Source: Gammaproteobacteria bacterium (lineage in GTDB: Bacteria; Pseudomonadota; Gammaproteobacteria; Steroidobacterales; Steroidobacteraceae). From it: a stretch of 8,412 nucleotides of DNA. Below the pieces are notes generated by a model. The model did no database searches and had not been told where the DNA came from. It saw nothing but the letters and a program-made list of their open reading frames with translations. The stretch lies in assembly GCA_025350345.1 (NCBI GenBank), contig JANXYA010000052.1, positions 1 through 8,412 of the forward strand. The letters run 5' to 3'. The translations under genes and the position numbers were made by a program. This document shows, in pieces, positions 1-6,989 of the stretch. Within the stretch, counting starts at the first letter, position 1. Each line of letters starts with the position of its first letter.

Positions 1-2264
1 GGACGCCATCGACTCTCGAGATCGATCTCATCCAGTACGCGTCCTTCCTGGCGGCGTTCGTCATTCAGCGACAGCGCGAGGCCGACAAGCGCCGCACGAC
101 CGACGCGTGGCTCGAGGCGGCAGTCTGGGGCACGGAAGTCGGCCTTTGGGACTGCGAAGTTGGCGGCTCCTACGGTTGGCACGACGACTGGTGCGAGCGT
201 TTCGACATCGATAACTGTGAAGGGCCTGATCAGGGACGGCGCTGGCGCGAGAGAGTGCATCCGGACGATATCGCGCGCTACGTAAAGGAGATTGGCGACG
301 CCTTGCGGGGTGTCACCGAGCACTATGCCGTCGAGTATCGGATCCTGAACCGGAGCCAGCGCTGGACCTGGTTGCACGAGCGCGGGCGGGTAAGCGCGCG
401 CGATGCCAACGGCATTGCGCAGCGCTTCGTCGGCGTGTGCTTCGTGATCGACGAGCAAAAGAAGATGGAAACGGCCCTGCGTGCGGCCGAGGATCGCTAC
501 GAAGTCGCGGTCAACGCGGCCCGGCTGCCCGTGTGGGAGTACGACGTAGCCAGCGACACCGTCACCGGCAACGTCTACTGGCACCAGGTCCTGGGCCACG
601 AGTTGACTGACGATGAGGCCCGGCAGCGCACAGAAACGTGGCTGAGTGACGTCCATCCCGATGATTGTGTGGCCATGCAGCGTATCTTGGCCGGCGAGGC
701 CGCCGACAATACCGGTTTCTATCAGTCGGAGGTTCGCATCCGGGCCGCCAACGGTGAGTACAGATGGCTACTCGATCGTGGCCGTGTGGTCGAGCGCGCC
801 CCTGATGGAGCACCGCGCAAGGTGGCCGGCATTTCCATCGATATCGATGCCCGCCGGCGGGTGGAAACGGCCCTGCGCGAGAGCGAGCAGCGATTCCGCA
901 GCGCTTTCGAGTTCGCGGCCATCGGCATGGCGCTGGTGGGACTGGACGGCCGCTGGATTCGGGTCAACCGCGCGTTGAGCGGGATCGTGGGCTATACGGC
1001 CGAGGAATTGCTGGCGACGACCTTTCAGGCCATCACCCATCCGGATGATCTCGACTCGGACCTGCAGTACGTGCGGGAGATGCTGGCCGGCTCGCGAACC
1101 TACTTCGAGATGGAGATGCGATACTTTCACAAGGATGGGCACACCGTCTGGGTCTTTCTGTCCGTCTCGATGGTGTACGACGATGCAGGTCAGCCGCTGT
1201 ATTTCGTTTCGCAGATCCAGGACATCACTGCCCGAAAGAAGGCTGAGAGCCGGCTCATCGACAGCGAGTTCCGCTACCGGACTGTTGCCAACCTCATGCC
1301 TGGCTTCGTGTTCGAAGGAGTGGTCAGCGATGGGCGCCCGCATCCAACCTGGGTGAGCAGTGGCTTCGAGCGCGTGTACGGCTGCAGCCTCGAGCGCTTC
1401 ATTGAATTGGGCCGCAGGCGCTTCTACGACGAGCCCACCTACAATCGCATCCTTGCGGCTGCGTCCAGTGTTGCCCAGGGGTCCGATCTGAACATGGAGG
1501 TGCCGCTGAGGAATGCCGACGGCCTGCAGCGCTGGCTACGGGTCGTTGTTCGAGGCGTGCACGCGGAGCCGGGGCCCGGTGGAGACCGCATCCTCGGCGT
1601 TGCAGAGGACATTACTGAACGAAAACGCCTCGAGCAGGCGCTCGCCGCAGCGGTTCACGAGGAGCAGCAGCGACTCGGCGAGGCGATTCGCGAAGAGCTC
1701 GGCCAGGAACTCATGAGCGTTGCGCTGCTCGCCCGCGGGCTGGCGGCTTCCGCGCGCAAGGGTCACCAGCCGAAAGCGGATGATCTGGACCGGCTCTCCT
1801 CGCTCGCCAGTCAGACGATCAGTACCTGTCACGGCATTGCCCAGGGCCTCGCGCCGCTGAGCGAGTCGCATGGCGGACTCGTCCAGGCGCTGCACGACCT
1901 GGCGGACCGCCACCACGACTCCGGCGGCCCCGTCGTTCAGTTTGACGCGATCGAGGATGCCCTGGTCCGCCTGCAGTGGCCTTCCGCGGAGCAGTTGTTC
2001 CGCATTGCGCAGGAAGGCCTGACGAATGCGCTCAAGCACGCAGGGGCGCAGTCCATCAAGGTCACGATCGATGTGCAGCCCGGCACCGTGCGGCTCGAGA
2101 TCGCGGACGACGGCGTCGGATTCTCTCCCGGCGCGGTGGAATCCTCCGGCCTTGGACTGAAGATCATGCGCTATCGGGCCGAGTCGATTGATGCTTTTCT
2201 GTCGATCGGGCCGGGAGAGGACGGCGGAACCCTGCTGGTCTGTGAGTGCCGCCAACCGTCGTAG
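1..2264 (+). CDS. Multi-PAS sensor histidine kinase, 5'-truncated by the window, with a degenerate phospho-acceptor site
   Basis: The frame is open from the window edge (first full codon at 3) to the TAG at 2262-2264, giving 753 visible residues. The GTG at 255 is internal to a PAS domain and is not the start. In window numbering, residues 1-28 (ending AAFVIQRQREADK) look like the last helix of a GAF domain. Four PAS/PAC units follow at about 33-158, 160-290, 293-420 and 422-545, with repeated HPDD, RGRV and DIT-type PAC signatures joined by charged helical linkers. The kinase core has a HisKA_3-like helix at about 548-630 and a HATPase_c domain at about 660-753, with an intact N box (EGLTNALKHA), G1 box (DDGVG) and G2 box (GLGLKIM). 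No membrane segment is visible, so this part is probably cytosolic. The usual H in the (L/I)HDxLGQ acceptor motif is Arg563 (IREELGQ). No response regulator lies downstream. Ligands of the sensory domains cannot be read from sequence. Confidence 0.93.
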   Translation, partial: TPSTLEIDLIQYASFLAAFVIQRQREADKRRTTDAWLEAAVWGTEVGLWDCEVGGSYGWHDDWCERFDIDNCEGPDQGRRWRERVHPDDIARYVKEIGDALRGVTEHYAVEYRILNRSQRWTWLHERGRVSARDANGIAQRFVGVCFVIDEQKKMETALRAAEDRYEVAVNAARLPVWEYDVASDTVTGNVYWHQVLGHELTDDEARQRTETWLSDVHPDDCVAMQRILAGEAADNTGFYQSEVRIRAANGEYRWLLDRGRVVERAPDGAPRKVAGISIDIDARRRVETALRESEQRFRSAFEFAAIGMALVGLDGRWIRVNRALSGIVGYTAEELLATTFQAITHPDDLDSDLQYVREMLAGSRTYFEMEMRYFHKDGHTVWVFLSVSMVYDDAGQPLYFVSQIQDITARKKAESRLIDSEFRYRTVANLMPGFVFEGVVSDGRPHPTWVSSGFERVYGCSLERFIELGRRRFYDEPTYNRILAAASSVAQGSDLNMEVPLRNADGLQRWLRVVVRGVHAEPGPGGDRILGVAEDITERKRLEQALAAAVHEEQQRLGEAIREELGQELMSVALLARGLAASARKGHQPKADDLDRLSSLASQTISTCHGIAQGLAPLSESHGGLVQALHDLADRHHDSGGPVVQFDAIEDALVRLQWPSAEQLFRIAQEGLTNALKHAGAQSIKVTIDVQPGTVRLEIADDGVGFSPGAVESSGLGLKIMRYRAESIDAFLSIGPGEDGGTLLVCECRQPS

Positions 2265-2268
2265 AGCG

Positions 2269-4305
2269 CTATGAGCCTGAGGGGGCCGGGTTGTTCAGCC
2301 CGAATCGGGCGCTGTGGGCTGCTATGGTCACGTCCGTGTGATCACGAGTTCGCACCTCGACTTCCACGCGCCCGTTGTCGGCGAGAATCCACGGCAAAGG
2401 GAGATTATCCGGCTCAACCGTGAGCACGTGATGGCCAGCGGCCACCGCAGGAAATTCGAAGTGTCCGTCGCTGTCTGTACGGGTGCTGTAGCGACCGTCT
2501 AGCAGCACGGTGACATTCGGCGCGACGCCCTCGCCCGCATCAAACCGGCCGTTGTTGTTCGCATCGAGGCAGATCGTGCCCGTGAGCCGACCCGATCCGG
2601 ATCCGGCCGCGCCGCCGAGGGGCACAAAGTGTGCGCCGGAGGCGCGCTGGTAGCGAATCGTCAGGAAGACACCATGCTCGCTCATCGCGGGATTCAGCGT
2701 CGCGAGCGGCGGCGCGAGCGGCGAGGTGACCGTCAGGCTGGCCCACGACCCGGTGCGGTAGTCGTAGTAGCTGGCGAGCAGGACCCAGTCGCGTCTCATC
2801 TGCCAGGTCAGGGCCACATTCGCCACGATGGCCGCGGCCCCTGGGCCGCTGAACGCCGCGCCCCAGCGGACGTTGCCGTCGACGCTAAGGCGTGGCGTCA
2901 GCTCGCCGCCACCGTTGATCGACAGGCTCGCCGCCGAACTCGATCGGGGCGATGTGGACAGCGCTGTGCTCGTGGACCGCTGGTAGGTCAGCGAGGTGTT
3001 GAGGTGCGTTCCGGCCGTCGTATTCCAGCCCTGGTTCAGGGTGAGCGTCGCGTCGGCTTCCACATCGTCCCGGGCGTAGTCCACCTGGCCGCGGCCGATG
3101 CCCCAGCTGTTGCGCTCGTCGAGGTAGCCCTCGGCAGACCAGGCGATCGCACCATCAGCGCGGCGAATATTCGCGACCCCGCCAACGCCCAGGTCGCGCG
3201 ACAGCTGATAGCGCGTGTCGCCACTCAGGAAGGTCGTATCCGCCCCGCGCCCGGACACGGACCAGGCCTGGTCGATGCCGATGTCGGCAAACCAGCGCCG
3301 GCTCTGATAATCAAGATGATAGTAACCGCCCTGCAGATCGGAGGTGATGAGCTGGTTACCCCAGCTCAGGTTGGGGTCGATGCGAAAGGCCCCAACGCTC
3401 TGCAGGATGTGGCCCCGGGTGGTCGTGGCGTCAAGCCAGGTTCCGAATGCATTCCCTGAGTCACTCATGCTGCCATCGATCACGTTCAGCTGCGCGTGCG
3501 CGGACTGGCCCTGCCAGGCGGTGGACAGGAAGGCCGTGCTGGAGGCCGTGCGATCAGGGACGGCGTACAACGCGTCCGCAATCGACGTGACCTCGCGGGC
3601 TTCGGCCAGTTGGCCACCGACCGTCCACTGCGGCGCGGGTGCCCACTGAGCACCGATCGTTCCGGTATAGCCACCCAGCGTTTCGAAGTTCGGCACGACG
3701 ATGCCCTCGTAGAGGCCGGGTTCTCCCCCACCGGCAACGATCTGCAACCCGGAAGGTCCACGCCATTCCGTTGACAGGCCCAGCACGGGGCCCGTGGGCA
3801 GGAAGAATTGCGATTGAAACCGCGCGAGGTTGATGTTCGGCACGTTCAGGTCGCCAATGGCACCGTCTGCGTTCCACGAGCCATCAAAGGGCATGCCGCG
3901 CTCGATGACCGTGACGACATTCTGGCCAGTGCCGTTGGTACCCACCCTCAGGCCTCCGCTGCTCGCGGCCAGCTCGGCAGACCAGGCGCCATAGGAGGCC
4001 GTGTCCCACTGCGAGTCCAGCACGATGCCGTATTCGTTGGCGCGGCCCGGATAGCTGGCACCACTGCCGCTCTGCACGCTCATGACGCCGTCAATGCGCA
4101 GCGAATGCGCCAGGGCGCCCGTGTCGCTGGTCCCGGCATCCTCGGTGGAGACGTCGGGACTCAGGGCGCCATCGTCAATGTAGTGATCGCGGTACGGCGC
4201 CGACGGTGATTCCTGTGCCCAGACTGCCGAAGCCGAACATGCCAGGGCGCAGAGGCAGCGCAGCCAAAACGCGGCACAGCACGTGCGCTCCGCCATCGGA
4301 TTCAT
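2269..4305 (-). CDS. Usher-like outer-membrane beta-barrel protein with C-terminal SdrD-B-like domain
   Basis: The protein has 678 residues. A Sec signal peptide covers 1-30 (cleavage after AVWA), followed by about 35 residues of low-complexity acidic linker. From about 67 to 560 it shows alternating-hydrophobicity strands rich in aromatics and Gly/Ser turns, typical of an outer-membrane beta-barrel. The segment at 133-160 (VIERGMPF, then AIGDLNVPN) recalls the 'ER...GD' stretch early in fimbrial usher barrels, and LYEGIVVP at 198-205 faintly recalls the usher plug region. This likeness is from memory, not alignment. Residues 572-665 form a B-type (SdrD/CNA-like) beta-sandwich with the calcium-loop motif DANNNGRFDAGE at 581-592. 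Classical ushers are usually about 800 residues or more and carry an N-terminal chaperone-binding domain that this protein has no room for. Its ATG overlaps the chaperone stop as ATGA (4302-4305). A second in-frame ATG three codons later could also serve. The likely role is export or anchoring of the upstream-encoded subunits (inference). Confidence 0.82.
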   Translation of the reverse strand: MNPMAERTCCAAFWLRCLCALACSASAVWAQESPSAPYRDHYIDDGALSPDVSTEDAGTSDTGALAHSLRIDGVMSVQSGSGASYPGRANEYGIVLDSQWDTASYGAWSAELAASSGGLRVGTNGTGQNVVTVIERGMPFDGSWNADGAIGDLNVPNINLARFQSQFFLPTGPVLGLSTEWRGPSGLQIVAGGGEPGLYEGIVVPNFETLGGYTGTIGAQWAPAPQWTVGGQLAEAREVTSIADALYAVPDRTASSTAFLSTAWQGQSAHAQLNVIDGSMSDSGNAFGTWLDATTTRGHILQSVGAFRIDPNLSWGNQLITSDLQGGYYHLDYQSRRWFADIGIDQAWSVSGRGADTTFLSGDTRYQLSRDLGVGGVANIRRADGAIAWSAEGYLDERNSWGIGRGQVDYARDDVEADATLTLNQGWNTTAGTHLNTSLTYQRSTSTALSTSPRSSSAASLSINGGGELTPRLSVDGNVRWGAAFSGPGAAAIVANVALTWQMRRDWVLLASYYDYRTGSWASLTVTSPLAPPLATLNPAMSEHGVFLTIRYQRASGAHFVPLGGAAGSGSGRLTGTICLDANNNGRFDAGEGVAPNVTVLLDGRYSTRTDSDGHFEFPAVAAGHHVLTVEPDNLPLPWILADNGRVEVEVRTRDHTDVTIAAHSARFGLNNPAPSGS

Positions 4306-5093
4306 TCGAACTGCTGGTTGAGCTCAATCTTCTGCTCGCCCCACTCGAGGGTGCCCTGCACCCTGACCGGAAAGCTGAGCGTCGGGTGATCATCGGTTGC
4401 GGTGGACGCCGTCAGGTACACGTCCGTTTCCTCGCCAGGCAGGATCGGGAAGTCGGAGGGATTGAAATCGAACCGGCTCCCCGTGGCGTCCGTACCGGAG
4501 AGGAACCCGCTCATCCGCCCGTGCGCGGTGCCGGCGTTGTGCACGCGCAATGTCGGCAGCTGCCGCCCGTTCAGGCTGACCTTCTTCGAGCCGAGGATCT
4601 CCAGGCGTGGCGCCGCATCCCCGACCGTCACGTAGACGATGACGCCGATGCGCCCCGCAATCGGCAGCTGCAGTCCCTCGGACTTCGCAATCGCGGGCTC
4701 CTTGCCCTCAATCAGCACTGCGAAGCGGCACTCGCCGGCTGGCGCGCCGGCAGGAACCGCGACCTCGAAGCGATAGCGAATCTTTGCGCCGGCCGACAAC
4801 GCGGCTTCAGGCCGCTCGAGTGCCACCCATGGCCGGCAGCTTCCGGGCTGCAGTTCGTCGCTGAACGTCACTCCGAAGTCCGGAGCGAGTGTCCAATCGG
4901 CCGTGTGGAACAGGAACGGCGCGGGTGAGTCCGACCGATTGCTCAGCTCGAACACCTGTCGCAGCGTCTGGCCGGGTTTTGCGGCGAGCTCAAAGCGCGG
5001 TGGCGAAACGACCGCCGCGAATCCGTCCGCGAGCGAGAGCACGCTGCGCAGGACGCAGCTCACGGCCAGCAGATACCGGATGGAGTGGCGCAT
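4302..5093 (-). CDS. PapD-like periplasmic pilus-assembly chaperone
   Basis: This 263-residue protein has an N-terminal hydrophobic signal (about 1-25). Two immunoglobulin-like domains follow. Domain 1 (about 27-158) starts with VVSPPRFELAAKPG, matching the first strand of PapD-type chaperones with its conserved Arg (Arg33). It has ELSNRS and HTADWTL strands, a GAKIRYRFEVAVP strand, and a G1-like strand of alternating hydrophobics (AGRIGVIVYVTV, 146-157). Domain 2 spans about 160-263. Cys86 and Cys122 could form a disulfide in domain 1. In PapD a Lys sits in the subunit-anchoring cleft on the G1 strand (RIKLFY); by eye the matching place here (RIGVIVY) is Gly, so anchoring may differ. Expected role: it binds secreted pilin-like subunits in the periplasm and donates a beta strand. 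The gene starts 2 bp after the stop of the upstream small secreted protein and overlaps the barrel gene by 4 bp. The general family call is firm; the subfamily is not assigned. Confidence 0.85.
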   Translation of the reverse strand: MRHSIRYLLAVSCVLRSVLSLADGFAAVVSPPRFELAAKPGQTLRQVFELSNRSDSPAPFLFHTADWTLAPDFGVTFSDELQPGSCRPWVALERPEAALSAGAKIRYRFEVAVPAGAPAGECRFAVLIEGKEPAIAKSEGLQLPIAGRIGVIVYVTVGDAAPRLEILGSKKVSLNGRQLPTLRVHNAGTAHGRMSGFLSGTDATGSRFDFNPSDFPILPGEETDVYLTASTATDDHPTLSFPVRVQGTLEWGEQKIELNQQFE

Positions 5094-5095
5094 GG

Positions 5096-5581
5096 TCAGT
5101 TCGCGTCCATTTCAAAGCGAAAGTTGAGGTCGTACCCCTGGTGCATCTGCCGACCGTCGACGCTGATCGCGAGCTGCAGGACATCCACGACAAACGGCAC
5201 GCTGATCGGCCCCGCGTACACCAGCGTCCTGCCACCGGAGCTGACTGCACCAGGCAGCAAGCGCCCCTGGGTGGACCAGGAGGCGTGGATGGCCCCGGGC
5301 TGCTGCGCGGGCAGCACGAGGTAGATGCGCCCGGAGCGGCGCAGCCAGGGCATCACGTTGAGCCGGACCTGCACGGTGGTCGAACCGGTCATCAGCTCGC
5401 TGGTGGTCCGCCGCGGCGACAGTGTCTGCCAGCGCATCGGCACGGACGGGGAGAGGACCACCGTGCCGCTGTCGTCGATCGCCGTCGTCAGTGCGGCCGC
5501 GACTGGGCAAGCGCCCACCAGCGCCACGGCGAGGCCCGCGCAGGCAAGACACCGGAGCGCGGAGCCAAACCGCGCTCTCAT
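5096..5581 (-). CDS. Small secreted protein of fimbrial-type operon, possible minor pilin or adaptor
   Basis: I chose the ATG at 5581-5579 because it overlaps the stop of the upstream pilin-like gene as ATGA (5578-5581) and is followed directly by a signal sequence. A longer frame reaching 5677 would have no signal at its N terminus. The product has 161 residues. The signal peptide ends near residue 29-30 (PVAA/A). A VGAC sequence at 22-25 loosely resembles a lipobox, but the following Pro makes lipidation doubtful. The mature part has no cysteine and is strand-rich (TTVQVRLNVMPWL, GRIYLVLP, QLAISV), ending in NFRFEMDAN, an alternating strand like the terminal strand of pilin domains. Its place between the pilin-like genes and the chaperone suggests a minor subunit, adaptor or tip component (inference). 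I do not recognise the family. Confidence 0.75.
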   Translation of the reverse strand: MRARFGSALRCLACAGLAVALVGACPVAAALTTAIDDSGTVVLSPSVPMRWQTLSPRRTTSELMTGSTTVQVRLNVMPWLRRSGRIYLVLPAQQPGAIHASWSTQGRLLPGAVSSGGRTLVYAGPISVPFVVDVLQLAISVDGRQMHQGYDLNFRFEMDAN

Positions 5582-6207
5582 GGCGCGCTCAGCGTGTACA
5601 GCACGCGCCCGGTGTAGGTTCCTTGCGGAGGGAGCGTGGTGTTGGCGTAGCGGAACGTCCAGCAGCTCTCGGCCCACTGATTCTGGGCCATGGAGCCAAC
5701 GGTCTGCACGCCGCCGCCGACGAAGGTGCCAGCGGGAAAGGGCTCGCCGCCGTTGTCACCATTGCCGCCGGTCGTCCAGGAAATGCGCGAAAACGGGATC
5801 TGGTCCCCGCTCGCATTGACGAGCGAGGCCGGGACGGTGGCCGTGACGGTCGCCGTGTTGCTGCCGGCCGTCGTCTTGCGATAAAAGCCGCCGATGTACA
5901 TCTGCGCCGGCGTGCTGCAGTAGATGTAGCCGTCGTAGGGACTCGCGCCAATCGAGCTGTCGGTCGTCATCGCCTGCGCGGTGCCATTGCCGACGGCTGA
6001 GGCCGCCACGCTCACCGACGCCTTGTTGATGGTCGCATTGGCGCCGGGCGTGCCACCCACGTTGTAGTTGCCGACAAAGCCGCCCACACCGACCTGCAGG
6101 TACACTTCCTGCGGCGACGCTGGGGCGATTGCAACGGTAAATGCCCAGGCAGCCATCGGCCCTGCGGCGAGCACGAGCGTGCTCCAGATCCGGCGCGTCA
6201 TGGGCAT
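5578..6207 (-). CDS. Pilin-like secreted subunit, cysteine-containing paralog
   Basis: This 209-residue protein has a signal peptide (cleavage near MAAWA/F, residue 22). It resembles the product of the preceding gene at three places: VYLQVGVG against LYLRVGTG near the mature N terminus, SGDQIPFSRI against AGDSIAFTQL in the middle, and YANTTLPPQGTY against YANTTLPPAGTY near the C terminus. The C-terminal AG(T/N)Y-G-V-type strand followed by a short hydrophobic end is typical of chaperone-usher pilin domains. Unlike its paralog it has Cys97 and Cys182, which could form a disulfide, and a longer Gly/Asn-rich middle. It could be a minor, tip or second structural subunit (inference). The start at 6207 has no clear ribosome-binding site; the in-frame ATG two codons on (6201) has a weak GGTAG upstream and may be the true start. 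It overlaps the next gene by 4 bp. Confidence 0.8.
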   Translation of the reverse strand: MPMTRRIWSTLVLAAGPMAAWAFTVAIAPASPQEVYLQVGVGGFVGNYNVGGTPGANATINKASVSVAASAVGNGTAQAMTTDSSIGASPYDGYIYCSTPAQMYIGGFYRKTTAGSNTATVTATVPASLVNASGDQIPFSRISWTTGGNGDNGGEPFPAGTFVGGGVQTVGSMAQNQWAESCWTFRYANTTLPPQGTYTGRVLYTLSAP

Positions 6208-6216
6208 CTACCGTGG

Positions 6217-6228
6217 GGCCCGCGGGCC
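6217..6228 (-). repeat. Perfect 12-bp GC palindrome directly after the first pilin stop codon
   Basis: The sequence ggcccgcgggcc is its own reverse complement. It fills more than half of the 21-bp gap between the two pilin-like genes, starting right after the TAA at 6231-6229. It could fold in the mRNA as a short stem and affect RNA stability or ribosome access to the next gene. There is no U-tract, so it is not a normal intrinsic terminator. Confidence 0.4.
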
Positions 6229-6864
6229 TTAGGGCATCGTGGCCGTGTACACCACGCGACTGTTATTGACGTTCACGCCGCCGTAGGTGCCCGCCGGAGG
6301 CAGGGTCGTGTTGGCGTACGAGTACGTCCACTTCGCGTCCTGATTGATGACCTTGGTTGCCGGCGCCACGAGTACCACGTTGGTGCTCGTGCCATTGGCC
6401 AGCACCGGAGCGGGCAGTGCCGTCCCCGAGGTCAGGGTCGACGCGGTGGTGGTGAGCTGCGTGAAGGCGATGCTGTCGCCGGCACCGTCGCTCAGCGCCC
6501 CGGTGGCCGTGGCGTTCAGCGTCACATTGCCGCTATTGCTCATGACGGCGGCCGTCTCGGCACCACCCGTGAGGTCGCCGCCCGCACCTGCAACGGCTAC
6601 GCCGTTGCCCGCGACGCCCGCGGCCGGCGCGAACGTGACCTGGTCAACAGCCGCATTGTTCGCATACACGCCCGTTGCGTAGGACGAGCCCGTGCCGACG
6701 CGCAAGTAGAGAATTTTCGGAATGGTAATCTGGAAATCGACGTGCGCCGTGGCACCCGGGCTGGCGGTGCCGGCGCCGGTCTGCAGGCTGGACTCAGCGG
6801 ACGCCAGGAGCGGAACCGCCAGAATCGCGGCGCCCAATAGGCCTTTCAGTGAGAATGAATTCAT
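6229..6864 (-). CDS. Pilin-like secreted subunit, probable major component, cysteine-free
   Basis: The product has 211 residues from the ATG at 6864-6862. This start puts a textbook signal peptide at the N terminus (MNSFSLKG, hydrophobic core, cleavage after ASA at residue 23); the same frame is open upstream to 7062, but that extension is not signal-like. An AGGA sits 11 nt upstream (6879-6876). The mature protein is rich in Ala, Gly, Thr, Val and Ser and has no Cys. It opens with a strand-forming region (HVDFQITIPKILYLRVGTG, 41-59) and ends with YANTTLPPAGTYGG, then NNSRVVYTATMP, like the last strand of chaperone-usher pilins. As first gene of the operon, closest to the presumed promoter and followed by a palindrome, it is the likely major subunit (inference). 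Family name unknown to me; it is not a type IV pilin (no prepilin peptidase motif). Confidence 0.84.
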   Translation of the reverse strand: MNSFSLKGLLGAAILAVPLLASAESSLQTGAGTASPGATAHVDFQITIPKILYLRVGTGSSYATGVYANNAAVDQVTFAPAAGVAGNGVAVAGAGGDLTGGAETAAVMSNSGNVTLNATATGALSDGAGDSIAFTQLTTTASTLTSGTALPAPVLANGTSTNVVLVAPATKVINQDAKWTYSYANTTLPPAGTYGGVNVNNSRVVYTATMP

Positions 6865-6989
6865 GATGTGCGAAATCCTGTGCTGATTTGAGGACGGCGG
6901 ATTATTGTGATTTTCAAATCGCCTCTGCGTGACGCCGTTGGCATTTTGGAAAGTCAAATCGGCATCTCGCGGGATCACTATATTTTCCG
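6865..6989 (-). promoter_or_regulatory. Leader and probable promoter region of the pilin-like operon
   Basis: This AT-richer stretch precedes the first pilin-like gene. On the minus strand it holds the AGGA ribosome-binding site (6879-6876), an AATAAT (6906-6901) that matches a -10 box at 5 of 6 bases but lacks a good -35, a TTGACT (6957-6952) resembling a -35 but without a well-placed -10, and a TATAGT (6982-6977), also without a good -35. No complete sigma-70 promoter can be defended. This would suit an activator-dependent promoter, and the repeated tcaaatcg boxes here are candidate operator sites. Confidence 0.35.
6914..6961. repeat. Pair of tcaaatcg boxes 40 bp apart, candidate operator
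   Basis: The 8-mer tcaaatcg occurs at 6914-6921 and 6954-6961, exactly 40 bp apart (about four helical turns). The inverted core gatttga occurs at 6885-6891. The first copy also sits in an imperfect palindrome, gattttcaaatc (6909-6920). They lie where a regulator of the operon could bind, but an 8-mer pair in this space can arise by chance. Confidence 0.3.

Noticed and set aside
836..849. Perfect 14-bp palindrome catcgatatcgatg.
   Set aside because: It lies inside the kinase gene, where it encodes part of a normal PAC 'SIDID' segment. It is explained by codon use, with no sign of a site.
2298..2310. Small hairpin gcccg-aat-cgggc just past the kinase stop, considered as an intrinsic terminator.
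   Set aside because: The stem is only 5 bp, no T-tract follows on either strand, and it lies inside the coding part of the barrel gene.
2629..3459. Long plus-strand open frame (276 codons) opposite the barrel gene.
   Set aside because: It is antisense to a gene with signal peptide, barrel pattern and B domain. Its translation is Arg/Ala/Gly/Val-rich without motifs, as expected of a GC-rich shadow frame.
4206..5617. Overlapping long plus-strand frames (240 and 242 codons) opposite the chaperone and small secreted protein.
   Set aside because: They have no signal, domain or ribosome-binding site, and they are antisense to well-supported tightly coupled genes.
6943..6960. Possible sigma-54 promoter around tggcattttgga.
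   Set aside because: The -12 GC element is missing at the required spacing on the plus strand, and no gene starts in that orientation before the IS remnant.
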